Below, piece after piece: positions 26,893 to 35,631 of a stretch of 64,000 nucleotides of DNA. Made by a program: the position numbers and the translations under genes. Position 1 is the first letter of the stretch, and every line of letters begins with the position of its first letter. Source of the DNA: Mycobacterium paraterrae (lineage in GTDB: Bacteria > Actinomycetota > Actinomycetes > Mycobacteriales > Mycobacteriaceae); the NCBI RefSeq assembly GCF_022430545.2, contig NZ_CP092488.2, positions 558,001-622,000 of the forward strand, given 5' to 3'. Under the pieces are notes generated by a model that saw only the letters and a program-made list of their open reading frames with translations, ran no database searches and was not told the DNA's origin.

Positions 26893-27255
26893 TTACAGCT
26901 GGGTGACGCTGTCGGGCGACCAGTAGGCCTTCATCGCGCTGATCTTGCCCTCGCCGTCGAAGACCATCACGTCGATAGGCTCGATGACCATCGCGCCGTT
27001 GATCGTCAGTTTGAAGTGGAACGCCGCCTCATGACCGGCCACCCGCAGCGTGACCAATTCGCATTGGCGCTGAACGGATTCCATTGCGGAGTAGAAGCCA
27101 TGGATCGCCTGGCGGCCGATGTGTACCTCGCCGCCCACCGGGTCTTCGACGGTGGCATCGTCGGCGTACAACTCGACGAGGTCGTCCGCACTGCCGTTGT
27201 TGACAAGGCTGATGTAGCGGTTGACGACGGCGGTGATCTCTTCGGCGCTCGGCAT
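26893..27255 (-). CDS. Steroid Delta5-isomerase-like protein (ketosteroid isomerase fold)
   Basis: 120 residues closely resembling classical ketosteroid isomerase. The TAVVNRYI and YADDATVEDPVG segments align without gaps. The oxyanion-hole Tyr14, catalytic base Asp38 and second oxyanion Asp95 (EPIDVMVFDG) fall at the positions of Comamonas Tyr14, Asp38 and Asp99. This predicts isomerisation of 3-oxo-Delta5 to Delta4 steroids, though many NTF2-fold relatives keep these residues with other substrates. The ATG at 27255 lies ten bases after the thioredoxin-like gene, so it is probably the last gene of the mca operon. Confidence 0.78.
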   Translation of the reverse strand: MPSAEEITAVVNRYISLVNNGSADDLVELYADDATVEDPVGGEVHIGRQAIHGFYSAMESVQRQCELVTLRVAGHEAAFHFKLTINGAMVIEPIDVMVFDGEGKISAMKAYWSPDSVTQL

Positions 27256-27265
27256 GGGTCGCAGG

Positions 27266-29269
27266 CTACCGCGACAGGTTGCGGGCGAGATCCTCGACGC
27301 GCGTGACCGGTAGATCGCATACCCGGCCGCGGCATACGTACGCCGCATCGGCACCGCCGACCCGGTCGCGGCCGGTCAGCAGCGGCGAGGAATCCATCGG
27401 GCCGCCCATCACGATCGCCCCGCCGGGTGCGAGACGGCGCGCGTCGGCCAGCAACGGCGAGTCCGGGGCGGCGCAGGACACCGCGATCTGCAGCGGCCCG
27501 CGCACGGCGGCTTCGGCGACGGCCAACCAGTGACCGGCCGAACGCGGAGCGCGAGCCAGCAGCACGCTGTGCGCCTGCAGCGTGGGGCCGGCCGCGCGCA
27601 GGTAGCGTTCGTCACCGGCCAGATGCGCCGCGGTAAGTAGGGCTTCGGCGATCGCCGACGCACCTGAAGGCGTCGCACTGTCGTAGGAGTCGGCCGGCCG
27701 CAGCACCAGCTGCTCGGCGTCGTCGGCGCTGTCGAACCAGCGACCCGGCCGTTCCCGATCGGCGAAGTGTGCCATCGCGATGTCGAGCAGGCCACGGGCG
27801 GCGGTCAGCCAGGCGGGGTGCGGCACCAGCTGACAGAGCGCGAGCAGGCCGGTGGCCAGCATCGCGTGGTCCTCCAGAATCGCGGCGCTCTCACCGACGC
27901 GGCCGCCGAGGCTGGCCCGGCGCAACCGGCCATCGACCAGGTGCAGACGCAGCAGCGCCTTCGCGCAATCCGCTGCGGCGCTGGCCAATTGGGGTGCGGC
28001 CAGCACCACACTGGCTTCGGCCAATGCGGTGATCGCCAGTCCGTTCCAGGCGGTGACTACCTTGTCGTCGCGCGGCGGCTGCGGCCGCGTCAGCCGAGCC
28101 GACAGCAGGGCGGCCCTGACGCGCTCGAAGCGGTCGCGGTCGTCGGCCTCGACGGGCCGCTGCAACACCGATGCCCCGTCTTCGAAGGTTCCAGCCTCCG
28201 TTACCTCGAAAACCGATGCGGCCCAACGTCCGTCGTCGTCACCGAGTACTTCGACGAGCTGGTCGGGCGTCCACACGTAGGTGGAGCCCTCGCGGCCGGC
28301 GGCATCGGCGTCCAGCGACGAGATGAACATGCCGGTTGCGTCGTCGCGCAGTTCGCCGAGCAGGAATCGCGCGGTCTCGGCGGTCACGCGACGCGCCAGC
28401 GGGTCACCGGTGCGACGCGCCCAGTGCGCGTAGAACCGCAGCAACAACGCGTTGTCGTACAGCATCTTCTCGAAATGCGGGACCACCCAGGCGTCGTCGA
28501 CACTGTAACGGGCAAATCCACCGGCGAGCTGGTCGTACATACCGCCGCGAGCCATCGCCGTCCCGGCACGCTGGACCGCAGCCAGGGCGGCCGGGGAGCC
28601 GTTCCGTTCCCAGTGCCGCAGCAGCGCTTCCAGCAGCGCCGACGGCGGGAATTTCGGTGCGCCACCGAAGCCGCCGTGCGCGGTGTCCTCGTCGCGCAGC
28701 ACCAGTGCCACCGCATGGTCACACAGCGCCGGGTCGACCTGCGGTCCACCGCCGGGAACGCCCTCAGCCCTCGACCGCAGCTCCGCCGCGATCTGATCGG
28801 ATGTCTGCTCAACCTCGTCGCGGCGGTCGCGCCAGGTCTCGGAGACCGCCGAAAGTAGTTGCAGGAAACCTTCTTTGGGGTAGTACGTGCCGCAGAAGAA
28901 CGGTCGTCCGTCCGGCGTCAGAAAGCACGTCATGGGCCAGCCACCCTGACCGGTGAGCGCGATGGTGGCGTTCATGTAGACCGCGTCGATGTCTGGCCGC
29001 TCCTCGCGGTCGACCTTGACGCAGACGAAGCCGGCGTTCATCACCGCGGCCACCTCGTCGTCCTCGAACGACTCGTGAGCCATCACGTGACACCAGTGGC
29101 AGGCGGCATATCCGATCGAAAGCAGCACCGGCACATCACGTTGGGCGGCCTCAGCCAGCGCGGCCGACGACCACTGTCGCCAATGCACCGGATTATCGGC
29201 GTGCTGACGCAAATACGGGCTGGCGGCCAGTGCGAGCTGATTCTGCCCGCCGGACTCAGCCGGACTCAT
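27266..29269 (-). CDS. Thioredoxin-domain DUF255 protein (Rv1084-like, YyaL/SSP411 family)
   Basis: 667 residues. The N-terminal thioredoxin-like DUF255 domain (about 10-170) has NPVHWRQWS, the redox motif CHWCHVMAHESFED and DREERPDID. The C-terminal (alpha/alpha)6 glycosidase-like domain (about 200-660) includes GGGMYDQLAGGFARYSVDD and HFEKMLYDNA-type motifs. Function is not established; the family links a redox-active fold with a sugar-epimerase-like barrel. Its start overlaps the small membrane gene Rv1083 by 14 bases. Confidence 0.9.
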   Translation of the reverse strand: MSPAESGGQNQLALAASPYLRQHADNPVHWRQWSSAALAEAAQRDVPVLLSIGYAACHWCHVMAHESFEDDEVAAVMNAGFVCVKVDREERPDIDAVYMNATIALTGQGGWPMTCFLTPDGRPFFCGTYYPKEGFLQLLSAVSETWRDRRDEVEQTSDQIAAELRSRAEGVPGGGPQVDPALCDHAVALVLRDEDTAHGGFGGAPKFPPSALLEALLRHWERNGSPAALAAVQRAGTAMARGGMYDQLAGGFARYSVDDAWVVPHFEKMLYDNALLLRFYAHWARRTGDPLARRVTAETARFLLGELRDDATGMFISSLDADAAGREGSTYVWTPDQLVEVLGDDDGRWAASVFEVTEAGTFEDGASVLQRPVEADDRDRFERVRAALLSARLTRPQPPRDDKVVTAWNGLAITALAEASVVLAAPQLASAAADCAKALLRLHLVDGRLRRASLGGRVGESAAILEDHAMLATGLLALCQLVPHPAWLTAARGLLDIAMAHFADRERPGRWFDSADDAEQLVLRPADSYDSATPSGASAIAEALLTAAHLAGDERYLRAAGPTLQAHSVLLARAPRSAGHWLAVAEAAVRGPLQIAVSCAAPDSPLLADARRLAPGGAIVMGGPMDSSPLLTGRDRVGGADAAYVCRGRVCDLPVTRVEDLARNLSR

Positions 29270-29510
29270 GCCGCGGCTGGTCGATCGTGCCGTCGTCGAC
29301 GGCCTGATCCGGCTCGGGATGTTGGGGGTCGAACGAGTCCGGAAGCTTCTTGAGGTGCCGGTTCATCGAGCGCACCAGGAACACCACGGCGATCAGCAGC
29401 AGGACCACGACGAGCAACCCGAATGGGCTGGCCTTGCCGAAATCCGGTCCACTGTTGCGGGGTCCGTTCTCGGCCAGCAGCGCCCATGCGGCCACGTGCA
29501 ACTGGGTCAC
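29256..29510 (-). CDS. Small single-span membrane protein (Rv1083-like)
   Basis: 84 residues with one membrane helix (about 29-48, [20 protein letters not shown]), then a basic stretch and an acidic Pro/Asp-rich tail ([18 protein letters not shown]). The GTG start overlaps the mca stop (GTGA), and its end overlaps the DUF255 gene. This makes an mca-Rv1083-Rv1084-like operon. Role unknown; it may anchor or partner the neighbouring enzymes. Confidence 0.8.
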   Translation of the reverse strand: MTQLHVAAWALLAENGPRNSGPDFGKASPFGLLVVVLLLIAVVFLVRSMNRHLKKLPDSFDPQHPEPDQAVDDGTIDQPRHESG

Positions 29511-30379
29511 GATGCATCCTCGATTCCGGCGAACAGGTCGGTCTCGGGCAGTCGCACCGGAACACGCGAGCGGGCCAGCTCGAATTCCTCAGTGGGCCAG
29601 AGCTCTTGCTGCCAGGAGATCGGCGCGGCGAAGAAATCACCCTTGGGGTCGATCTGGGTGGCGTGTGCGCGCAGCGCGTCATCGCGCTGACTAAAATACG
29701 CCGAGCACTCCACCCGCGTCGTCACGCGCTCGGCATGCACATCGTGCGCGGGATCCCAGTGCTTGAGCCATTTTTCGAACGGGCCGGTCTGCCCTCGCCT
29801 GGCGAATTCGTCCTGCAGCTTCTGCATTCGTTGACGCAGGAATCCGTGGTTGTAGTAGAGCTTGGAGACCGACCACACCGGCCCCGCACCCGGGAAGCGC
29901 CGGTAGTCGCCGGCCGCCTCGTAAGCGGCCACCGAAACCTGGTGACAGCGAATGTGATCCGGGTGCGGATAGCCGCCGTTCTCGTCGTAGGTGGTCATCA
30001 CGTGCGGCCGGAATTCGCGGATGACGCGCACCAGCGCCTCCGTAGGCGTCTCCAGCGGTACCAGCGCGAAACAGTCCTCCGGCAACGGCGGCGGTGGATC
30101 TCCCTGAGGCAGCCCGGAGTCGACGAAGCCCAGCCAGGTGTGTTCGACGCCGAGGATCTCGGCGGCCTTGGCCATCTCGTCGCGACGGACCTCGGCGATG
30201 CGCCCGTGGATTTCCGGCAGGTCCATGGCCGGGTTGAGGATGTCGCCGCGCTCGCCCCCGGTCAACGTCACCACTAGCACGCGGTGTCCCTCGTCCGCGT
30301 AGCGGGCAAGGGTGGCAGCACCCTTGCTGGACTCGTCGTCCGGGTGGGCGTGTACCGCCATCAACCGCAGTTCGCTCAC
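29507..30379 (-). CDS. mca: Mycothiol S-conjugate amidase
   Basis: Zinc amidase that cleaves mycothiol S-conjugates, releasing mercapturic acids for export and GlcN-inositol for mycothiol resynthesis. 290 residues from a GTG ([19 protein letters not shown]). The zinc site AHPDD is near residues 11-15 and the third ligand is in [25 protein letters not shown] and LGFVDSGLP are family motifs. I placed the start five codons inside the open frame to match the mycobacterial N-terminus. Mycothiol is restricted to actinobacteria, which agrees with the host assignment. Confidence 0.94.
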   Translation of the reverse strand: MSELRLMAVHAHPDDESSKGAATLARYADEGHRVLVVTLTGGERGDILNPAMDLPEIHGRIAEVRRDEMAKAAEILGVEHTWLGFVDSGLPQGDPPPPLPEDCFALVPLETPTEALVRVIREFRPHVMTTYDENGGYPHPDHIRCHQVSVAAYEAAGDYRRFPGAGPVWSVSKLYYNHGFLRQRMQKLQDEFARRGQTGPFEKWLKHWDPAHDVHAERVTTRVECSAYFSQRDDALRAHATQIDPKGDFFAAPISWQQELWPTEEFELARSRVPVRLPETDLFAGIEDAS

Positions 30380-30483
30380 GTGCTCCCTGACCATCTACTG
30401 TCTTCCGCGCTTATAGTTCCAGGTCTAATAGTTCCACCTTCCGATGTCGGGTCCGCCAAACCCCCGGCACCGACCCCGACGCC

Positions 30484-30915
30484 ATGACTGAACGCTCCCC
30501 TGCGCCGCCGCAATCCCGCTACGGGCGCGGCCGCCCATCGCTCCCGTCCCGCCGCGTATTCCTCGCGCTGTCAGCGGTGGTCGTCGCCGCCTGCCTCGCG
30601 CTGGCCCTGCTCGCCTATCACCGGATGGGCCGCGGCGACGTCGAAGGGACGCTGGCTGGTTATTCACTCGTCGACGGCCAGACCGTCTCAGTAACGATCA
30701 GCGTGACCCGAAAAGACCCATCGCGAGCCGTCGATTGCATCGTTCGGGTCCGTGCGAAAGACGGCAGTGAAGCGGGCCGGCGCGAGGTGTTGGTTCCCCC
30801 GTCGAACCGGGCGACCGTGCAGGTGACGACGGTACTGAAGGCCAGCAAGCCCGCAGCCGTCGGCGACATCTACGGCTGCGGTACCGATGTGCCCAGCTAC
30901 CTTCGCGCGCCCTGA
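30484..30915 (+). CDS. DUF4307 membrane-anchored protein (Rv1081c-like)
   Basis: 143 residues. A short basic N-terminus (RYGRGRP) precedes one membrane helix (about 25-45, RRVFLALSAVVVAACLALALLA) and an extracytoplasmic beta domain with VTISVTRKDPSRAVDCIVRV and a C-terminal Cys (GDIYGCGTD). This is the DUF4307 pattern. Position between mca and greA agrees with Rv1081c. Function unknown. Confidence 0.82.
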   Translation: MTERSPAPPQSRYGRGRPSLPSRRVFLALSAVVVAACLALALLAYHRMGRGDVEGTLAGYSLVDGQTVSVTISVTRKDPSRAVDCIVRVRAKDGSEAGRREVLVPPSNRATVQVTTVLKASKPAAVGDIYGCGTDVPSYLRAP

Positions 30916-31164
30916 TCCTCGTCGTCGCCGAGCAAACTGCGAACTGCGGAAATGGCCTCGGACATCGCGGCGGCGGTGGTAGGCTGCACGGATGCACGGT
31001 TCCGGCTGGGACCGTGTATTGCTGCATTAGCGGCCATGTGCCGCACAGGGGGTTCGCCCGACTACTGAGGTCGGCAGTACCCGAGGTGGAACCGCCCGGC
31101 AGCACGACCGACAGCCTGCCGCGGCGGTATACCGCCCAACCGACACCACAAGGAGCACGACGAG

Positions 31165-31659
31165 ATGACGGACACCCAGGTGACCTGGTTGACCCAGGAG
31201 TCACACGATCGACTCAAGTCCGAGCTCGATCAGTTGATCGCGAATCGTCCTGTCATCGCCGCCGAAATCAACGACCGGCGCGAAGAAGGCGATCTGCGCG
31301 AGAACGGCGGCTACCACGCCGCCCGCGAGGAGCAGGGCCAGCAAGAGGCCCGCATCCGGCAACTGCAGGACCTGCTGAACAACGCGAAGGTCGGTGAGGT
31401 GCCCAAGCAGTCCGGCGTCGCGCTGCCCGGCTCGGTGGTGAAGGTGTACTACAACGACGACGAGTCGGACACCGAGACGTTCCTGATCGGCACCCGCGAG
31501 CAGGCCGTCAACGACGGCAAGCTCGAGGTCTACTCACCGAACTCGCCGCTCGGCGGCGCGCTGATCGACGCCAAAGAAGGCGAGACGCGCAGTTACACGG
31601 TGCCCAACGGCAGCACCGTCAAGGTGACGCTGGTCAGCGCGGAGCCCTACCACTCCTAA
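31165..31659 (+). CDS. greA: Transcription elongation factor GreA
   Basis: 164-residue factor that enters the RNA polymerase secondary channel and stimulates cleavage of backtracked RNA. The N-terminal coiled coil carries the acidic tip [19 protein letters not shown], and the C-terminal FKBP-like domain has [18 protein letters not shown]. An AAGGAG ribosome site is present. The 249 bases upstream (30916-31164) hold no ORF or structure I can name; they probably contain the promoter and leader. Confidence 0.96.
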   Translation: MTDTQVTWLTQESHDRLKSELDQLIANRPVIAAEINDRREEGDLRENGGYHAAREEQGQQEARIRQLQDLLNNAKVGEVPKQSGVALPGSVVKVYYNDDESDTETFLIGTREQAVNDGKLEVYSPNSPLGGALIDAKEGETRSYTVPNGSTVKVTLVSAEPYHS

Positions 31660-31805
31660 CGGATCGGCGGGCAACGGCCGCGGCTCCAGATTTGGCCGGG
31701 TACGACGGCGGCCGGCGCTACCAAATTAAGTAGTGCGCTACTCAGGTGGGCCTCTGAGATGTCGGCTTAGGCTGCGCGAACGAATCGCACAACCTGGGAC
31801 CCGCC

Positions 31806-33344
31806 ATGACCACGACCACCAACGGCGTCGAAGCGCCCGCGACGCGACCGATGAATTACACGGCTGGCACAGGCGAATCGGCCGGTGTCACGCCCGAATT
31901 GCGCAGTCTGCTCTCTGCTTACAGCGACGCGCTGGACCAGATAAACAAAGGGCGCCTGTTTACCGGAGTCTCTTTTGACAGCGGCTGGGTACCGCGCAAA
32001 TTGCGCACGTTTCCAGCGCTGCGGTATTTCGTGTCCGCCCTTTTGGTGCGCTATCTATATCGAAGCGCCGACGCGCTCAAAGCCGGCGTCATGAAGTGCG
32101 CTGTGCGCGGCACCTCAGACGAAAACACCGATGACCTGGACATGCTGGAGAATTTTGAACGGTCGCTGCCGCCCAGGTTGAGGCTGACGCTGATTTTGCC
32201 GGTCATACCACTGGCAGTACTAGCCTTTTCCTATCTGCTGACATTGTTGCTTCACGCCGGCTACCGAAACCTGTTCGGCGACTTGGCGACAGCCGCGATC
32301 ACGGTGAATCGCGCCGCCGTGGTCACGGCATTCGCCAACGCCCACCGACTGGCAGCACTCCAATACCCGCTCGAAGCCTATTACTTCGCCGGTGCGGCAC
32401 TGATCGTGATTTGGTCAGCCATCTTGGCAATCCTGCCGTTACTTCCGGCGTTCTACCTTGTTCGCCGCAAGTTGAAGGAGATGTCGGAGGTCGAGGCGAG
32501 CGGGTACGACGCCGTTCAGGCGCTACCCGTCTATGCCACCGAACTCGACCTGTTGGTGCGACTCCTGCTAATTCCTGCGGTAGCCCTGGTCGCAATCGCG
32601 GCCGCAATTCAAGCCGCGAGACAGCGGTCCGAAAGCGAACTGGCTATCAACGTCAGCGTTGCGATTGCCGTCATTGCTTCCGCGCTGATGATACTTGCCG
32701 GGATAGAACTGGCTTCTCGCTATCGCGAACGCCATGACAAAGGGCCTGGTTGTCGAAGTGTTGCGACAAGGGTTTCGTTCGCGACGGTGGCGACGTTGTC
32801 CGCCTGCCTTTTCTTTGCGCTCCCAGCCTGGGAGTGGCAGCACAACAATGAGTTCACCACCTGGAAACGGGAGGTAGCACCTACAACACCGCATCCGGCT
32901 AAGCCCGGCGATAACGACGACGGTGCGCGAGGCTGGCTTACCGACCAAGTGTCTTTCCTGATAACCGACATCCAGCCGAATGCTCAGTGCCACGAATCGC
33001 CTAGGGCTCCCATCGAAAACCAGCAGTACTTGCGGTTCAATATCGAAATGTGGTCGGACGTCGATCAATTCGCCAACCAATTCGCTCCATACGCGCTCAC
33101 TCTTCCGCACTGGAGCGTCCGGGACAGTCACGGGAATTTGACGGGAAGCCTCTACCTGCACGCGCAGTGCAGTCCCGGTACGGACGGGATCTCCAAGCCG
33201 ATATCCCCCGGCACCCACACCTTCAGTTCTGTCGTCGTCAGCGCCCCCAAGGATGCTGCGTGCCTGCAACTGGACGTCCCCAACTATCGGGGGAAATGGG
33301 GGTGGAAAATTCCGCCAATGAGCGGCGATTGCAAACCCAACTAA
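31806..33344 (+). CDS. Unrecognised polytopic membrane protein with extracytoplasmic C-terminal domain
   Basis: 512 residues. A soluble start (1-125) with SFDSGWVPRKLRTFPALRYF is followed by about five or six hydrophobic helices (roughly 127-150, 188-218, 250-270, 278-300, 322-340). The C-terminal domain (about 365-512) contains Cys residues and beta-rich segments (VSFLITDIQPNAQC, YLRFNIEMWSDVDQF, HWSVRDSHGNLTGSLYL) that resemble a DUF4352-like immunoglobulin fold. I know of no gene between greA and metB in M. tuberculosis, so this is probably an insertion. Codon use looks less GC-biased than neighbouring genes. Its stop overlaps the metB stop by four bases. Confidence 0.7.
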   Translation: MTTTTNGVEAPATRPMNYTAGTGESAGVTPELRSLLSAYSDALDQINKGRLFTGVSFDSGWVPRKLRTFPALRYFVSALLVRYLYRSADALKAGVMKCAVRGTSDENTDDLDMLENFERSLPPRLRLTLILPVIPLAVLAFSYLLTLLLHAGYRNLFGDLATAAITVNRAAVVTAFANAHRLAALQYPLEAYYFAGAALIVIWSAILAILPLLPAFYLVRRKLKEMSEVEASGYDAVQALPVYATELDLLVRLLLIPAVALVAIAAAIQAARQRSESELAINVSVAIAVIASALMILAGIELASRYRERHDKGPGCRSVATRVSFATVATLSACLFFALPAWEWQHNNEFTTWKREVAPTTPHPAKPGDNDDGARGWLTDQVSFLITDIQPNAQCHESPRAPIENQQYLRFNIEMWSDVDQFANQFAPYALTLPHWSVRDSHGNLTGSLYLHAQCSPGTDGISKPISPGTHTFSSVVVSAPKDAACLQLDVPNYRGKWGWKIPPMSGDCKPN

Positions 33345-34501
33345 CCCAACGCCTGCTCGAGGTCGGCGATGAGGTCGGCCTGGTCCTCGATACCGACCGA
33401 CAACCGAACCAGGTCGTCGGGAACTTCAAGTTGAGATCCGGCTGTCGACGCATGCGTCATCGCGCCGGGGTGCTCGATCAGCGACTCGACCCCACCCAGC
33501 GACTCGGCCAGGATGAACACCTGAGTGGCGGCGCACAGCGCCTGCGCCGCGGCGCGTCCGCCCTTCATCCGCGCCGAGACCATGCCGCCGAAACCGTGCA
33601 TCTGCCGGGCAGCGACCTGATGTCCTGGATGGCTCGCCAATCCGGGGTAGAGCACCGACTCGACCGCGGGGTGCTCGGCGAGGAAATGTGCTACTGCCGA
33701 AGCGTTTTCGCTGTGCCGCTGCATCCGGACCACCAGCGTCTTCAAGCCGCGCATGGTCAGGTACGCGTCGAATGGTCCCGGCACCGCGCCGGCGCCGTTC
33801 TGCAGAAACGCGAAGGCGGTGTCCAATTCCTCGTCATTGGTGATCAGCGCACCGCCCACCACGTCGGAATGCCCGCCAATGTATTTCGTCGTCGAATGCA
33901 GCACGATGTCGGCGCCAAGGGTCAGCGGCTGCTGCAGCGCCGGCGAGGCAAACGTGTTGTCCACCAACACCTTCGCGCCGCACTCGGTGCCGATCGCGGC
34001 GATACCGGCGATGTCGGCGATCGACAGCAGCGGGTTGGTCGGTGTCTCGACCCAGATCAGCCGGGTCTGTGGCGTGACGGCCGCGCGCACCGCGTCGAGG
34101 TCGGCTAGTGCGACCGGGGTGTGGACGACGCCCCAATGCGCAAACACCTTATCGATGAGCCGGAACGTGCCGCCGTAGGCGTCGTCGGGGATCACCAGGT
34201 GATCGCCGGGACGCAGCAGGGTGCGCAACGCGCAATCCGTAGCCGCCATGCCCGAGCTGAACGCTCGGCCAAAGCGGCCGTCCTCGACAGCCGCCAGCGT
34301 GGCCTCCAACGCGGCCCTGGTCGGGTTGCCGGTGCGCGCGTACTCGAACCCGCCGCGCAGACCGCCCACCCCGTCCTGGGCGAACGTGCTGCTGGCGTAG
34401 ATCGGGACGTTGACCGCGCCGGTCGCCGGGTCGGGCCGGTAGCCGGCATGAATGGCCTTGGTGGACAGGCCTGCCTTGGCGAAATGCTCGTGTCCGCTCA
34501 T
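33341..34501 (-). CDS. metB: Cystathionine gamma-synthase
   Basis: PLP enzyme joining O-succinyl/acetyl-homoserine with cysteine to form cystathionine. 386 residues, with the PLP lysine Lys206 in LHSTTKYIGGHSD, the YARTGNPTR motif, SSGMAATDC and the FILAESLGGVESLIEHPGAMTH end. Family members also act as cystathionine gamma-lyases. The neighbouring cbs suggests a local set for methionine/cysteine interconversion. Matches Rv1079. Confidence 0.93.
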   Translation of the reverse strand: MSGHEHFAKAGLSTKAIHAGYRPDPATGAVNVPIYASSTFAQDGVGGLRGGFEYARTGNPTRAALEATLAAVEDGRFGRAFSSGMAATDCALRTLLRPGDHLVIPDDAYGGTFRLIDKVFAHWGVVHTPVALADLDAVRAAVTPQTRLIWVETPTNPLLSIADIAGIAAIGTECGAKVLVDNTFASPALQQPLTLGADIVLHSTTKYIGGHSDVVGGALITNDEELDTAFAFLQNGAGAVPGPFDAYLTMRGLKTLVVRMQRHSENASAVAHFLAEHPAVESVLYPGLASHPGHQVAARQMHGFGGMVSARMKGGRAAAQALCAATQVFILAESLGGVESLIEHPGAMTHASTAGSQLEVPDDLVRLSVGIEDQADLIADLEQALG

Positions 34502-34600
34502 CGACGATCAGCCTAGTCACGGCACAGCGACGGGCGGACGCTGGAAATAGGGAAATCGACCCATGTGCTGGGCGGTCCCCCGCGGTCACAATGATCAGTT

Positions 34601-34951
34601 ATGAGACGAATACTCACGATGCTGGCGTCGGCGGTGTTGGTGTGGAGCGGCCTGACCGCGGCGGCCGGCCCGGCTGCCGCCAGCTGGCCGGGCTGTCCGC
34701 CGGACAGCCCGGGAGGGCCGTGCCGCTGGTGCCCGGGCGACCCTCCGGTGCAGACCGGGAACCTCAGGGTGGACCCCGTCCGCTGGGACGCGAGCATCTG
34801 CCACACCTATTGGTACGTCGGGGGCGGGGGCAACGTCGCCCGGACCATCTGGGAGGGAGACGAGCCGCCACCGCCACCACCGCCGCAGACAGGGCTGGTC
34901 TGTGACCCCGGGACGTTCACGAACTGTCGTATCGAGACGTGGCACCCATAA
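34601..34951 (+). CDS. Small secreted cysteine-containing protein
   Basis: 116 residues. A Sec signal peptide (MRRILTMLASAVLVWSGLTA, probable cleavage after AAAGPAAAS) precedes a compact mature domain with six Cys residues, two in a CPPDSPGGPCRWCPGD run. A proline stretch (PPPPPPPQ) precedes CDPGTFTNCRIETWHP. No family recognised. Such small exported proteins are common and uncharacterised in mycobacteria. It diverges from metB and converges on the RDD gene, with the stops one base apart. Confidence 0.72.
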   Translation: MRRILTMLASAVLVWSGLTAAAGPAAASWPGCPPDSPGGPCRWCPGDPPVQTGNLRVDPVRWDASICHTYWYVGGGGNVARTIWEGDEPPPPPPPQTGLVCDPGTFTNCRIETWHP

Positions 34952-34952
34952 C

Positions 34953-35585
34953 CTAGGGCGTGGCCCCCTCGGCCGGTGGAGCTTTAGTCGCCAGGCAAAC
35001 CGTGGCCATCATCTTGTCGGCCAGCGTTTGGCGCTTGGCGTCCCACAGCGGAAACAGATACCCGACGAAGAAGACGACCGCGTCGACCACGTGAGTGATC
35101 GCGCGCAGCGTCGACATGGCGAAACCGATTGGCTTGCCGGTGTTTTCGCTGACCACCTGGAACCTCAGCATCGACTTGCCAATGCTGGATCCGGTAGTGC
35201 CCTGGCGGTAGCCGAAGTTCCAGATGAAGTAGCCCAGCGCGACCAGCAGCGCAATCCACATCACGGTGAGCCCAATTGTCGAATAACCGACGGAACAGAT
35301 CTGCTCGACGGTGCTCATCGTGATGTTGGTCAGACATGCGCTGTCGACGGAATTCTCCAGCACTAACCAGCCGACGCCCAAAATCAACGCGAGCGGGGCG
35401 TGGTCGATGAGGTAGGCCGCGACCCTGATCACCCACGGCGTGTACTGGTCGCGGGTCAGCCCTCGCAGCACCGGCCCGGGCGGCGGCGGCACGTATCCGC
35501 CCGACGGCGGGGGCGGCGGCGGGTAGCTGCCGCCACCTGGCGGAGGTGGTGGCGGGAACGACGACGGTGGCGGTTGTTCGGTCAT
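34953..35585 (-). CDS. RDD-family proline-rich antigen homolog (Pra-like)
   Basis: 210 residues. The first 40 are Pro/Gly/Tyr/Ser-rich (repeats of PPPPPP and GGSYPP/GGYVPP), typical of the mycobacterial proline-rich antigen (Rv1078, pra). An RDD membrane domain with four hydrophobic segments follows (APLALILGVGWLVL, IGLTVMWIALLVALGYFIWNF, FAMSTLRAITHVVDAVVFFVGY). Transport roles have been proposed for RDD proteins, but the substrate is unknown. It lies 46 bases downstream of cbs on the same strand. Confidence 0.85.
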   Translation of the reverse strand: MTEQPPPSSFPPPPPPGGGSYPPPPPPSGGYVPPPPGPVLRGLTRDQYTPWVIRVAAYLIDHAPLALILGVGWLVLENSVDSACLTNITMSTVEQICSVGYSTIGLTVMWIALLVALGYFIWNFGYRQGTTGSSIGKSMLRFQVVSENTGKPIGFAMSTLRAITHVVDAVVFFVGYLFPLWDAKRQTLADKMMATVCLATKAPPAEGATP

Positions 35586-35631
35586 CAGCGACTTTCTGTG
35601 CGTGACGTGCGTGGTCTGTGGGGACGTCGGG

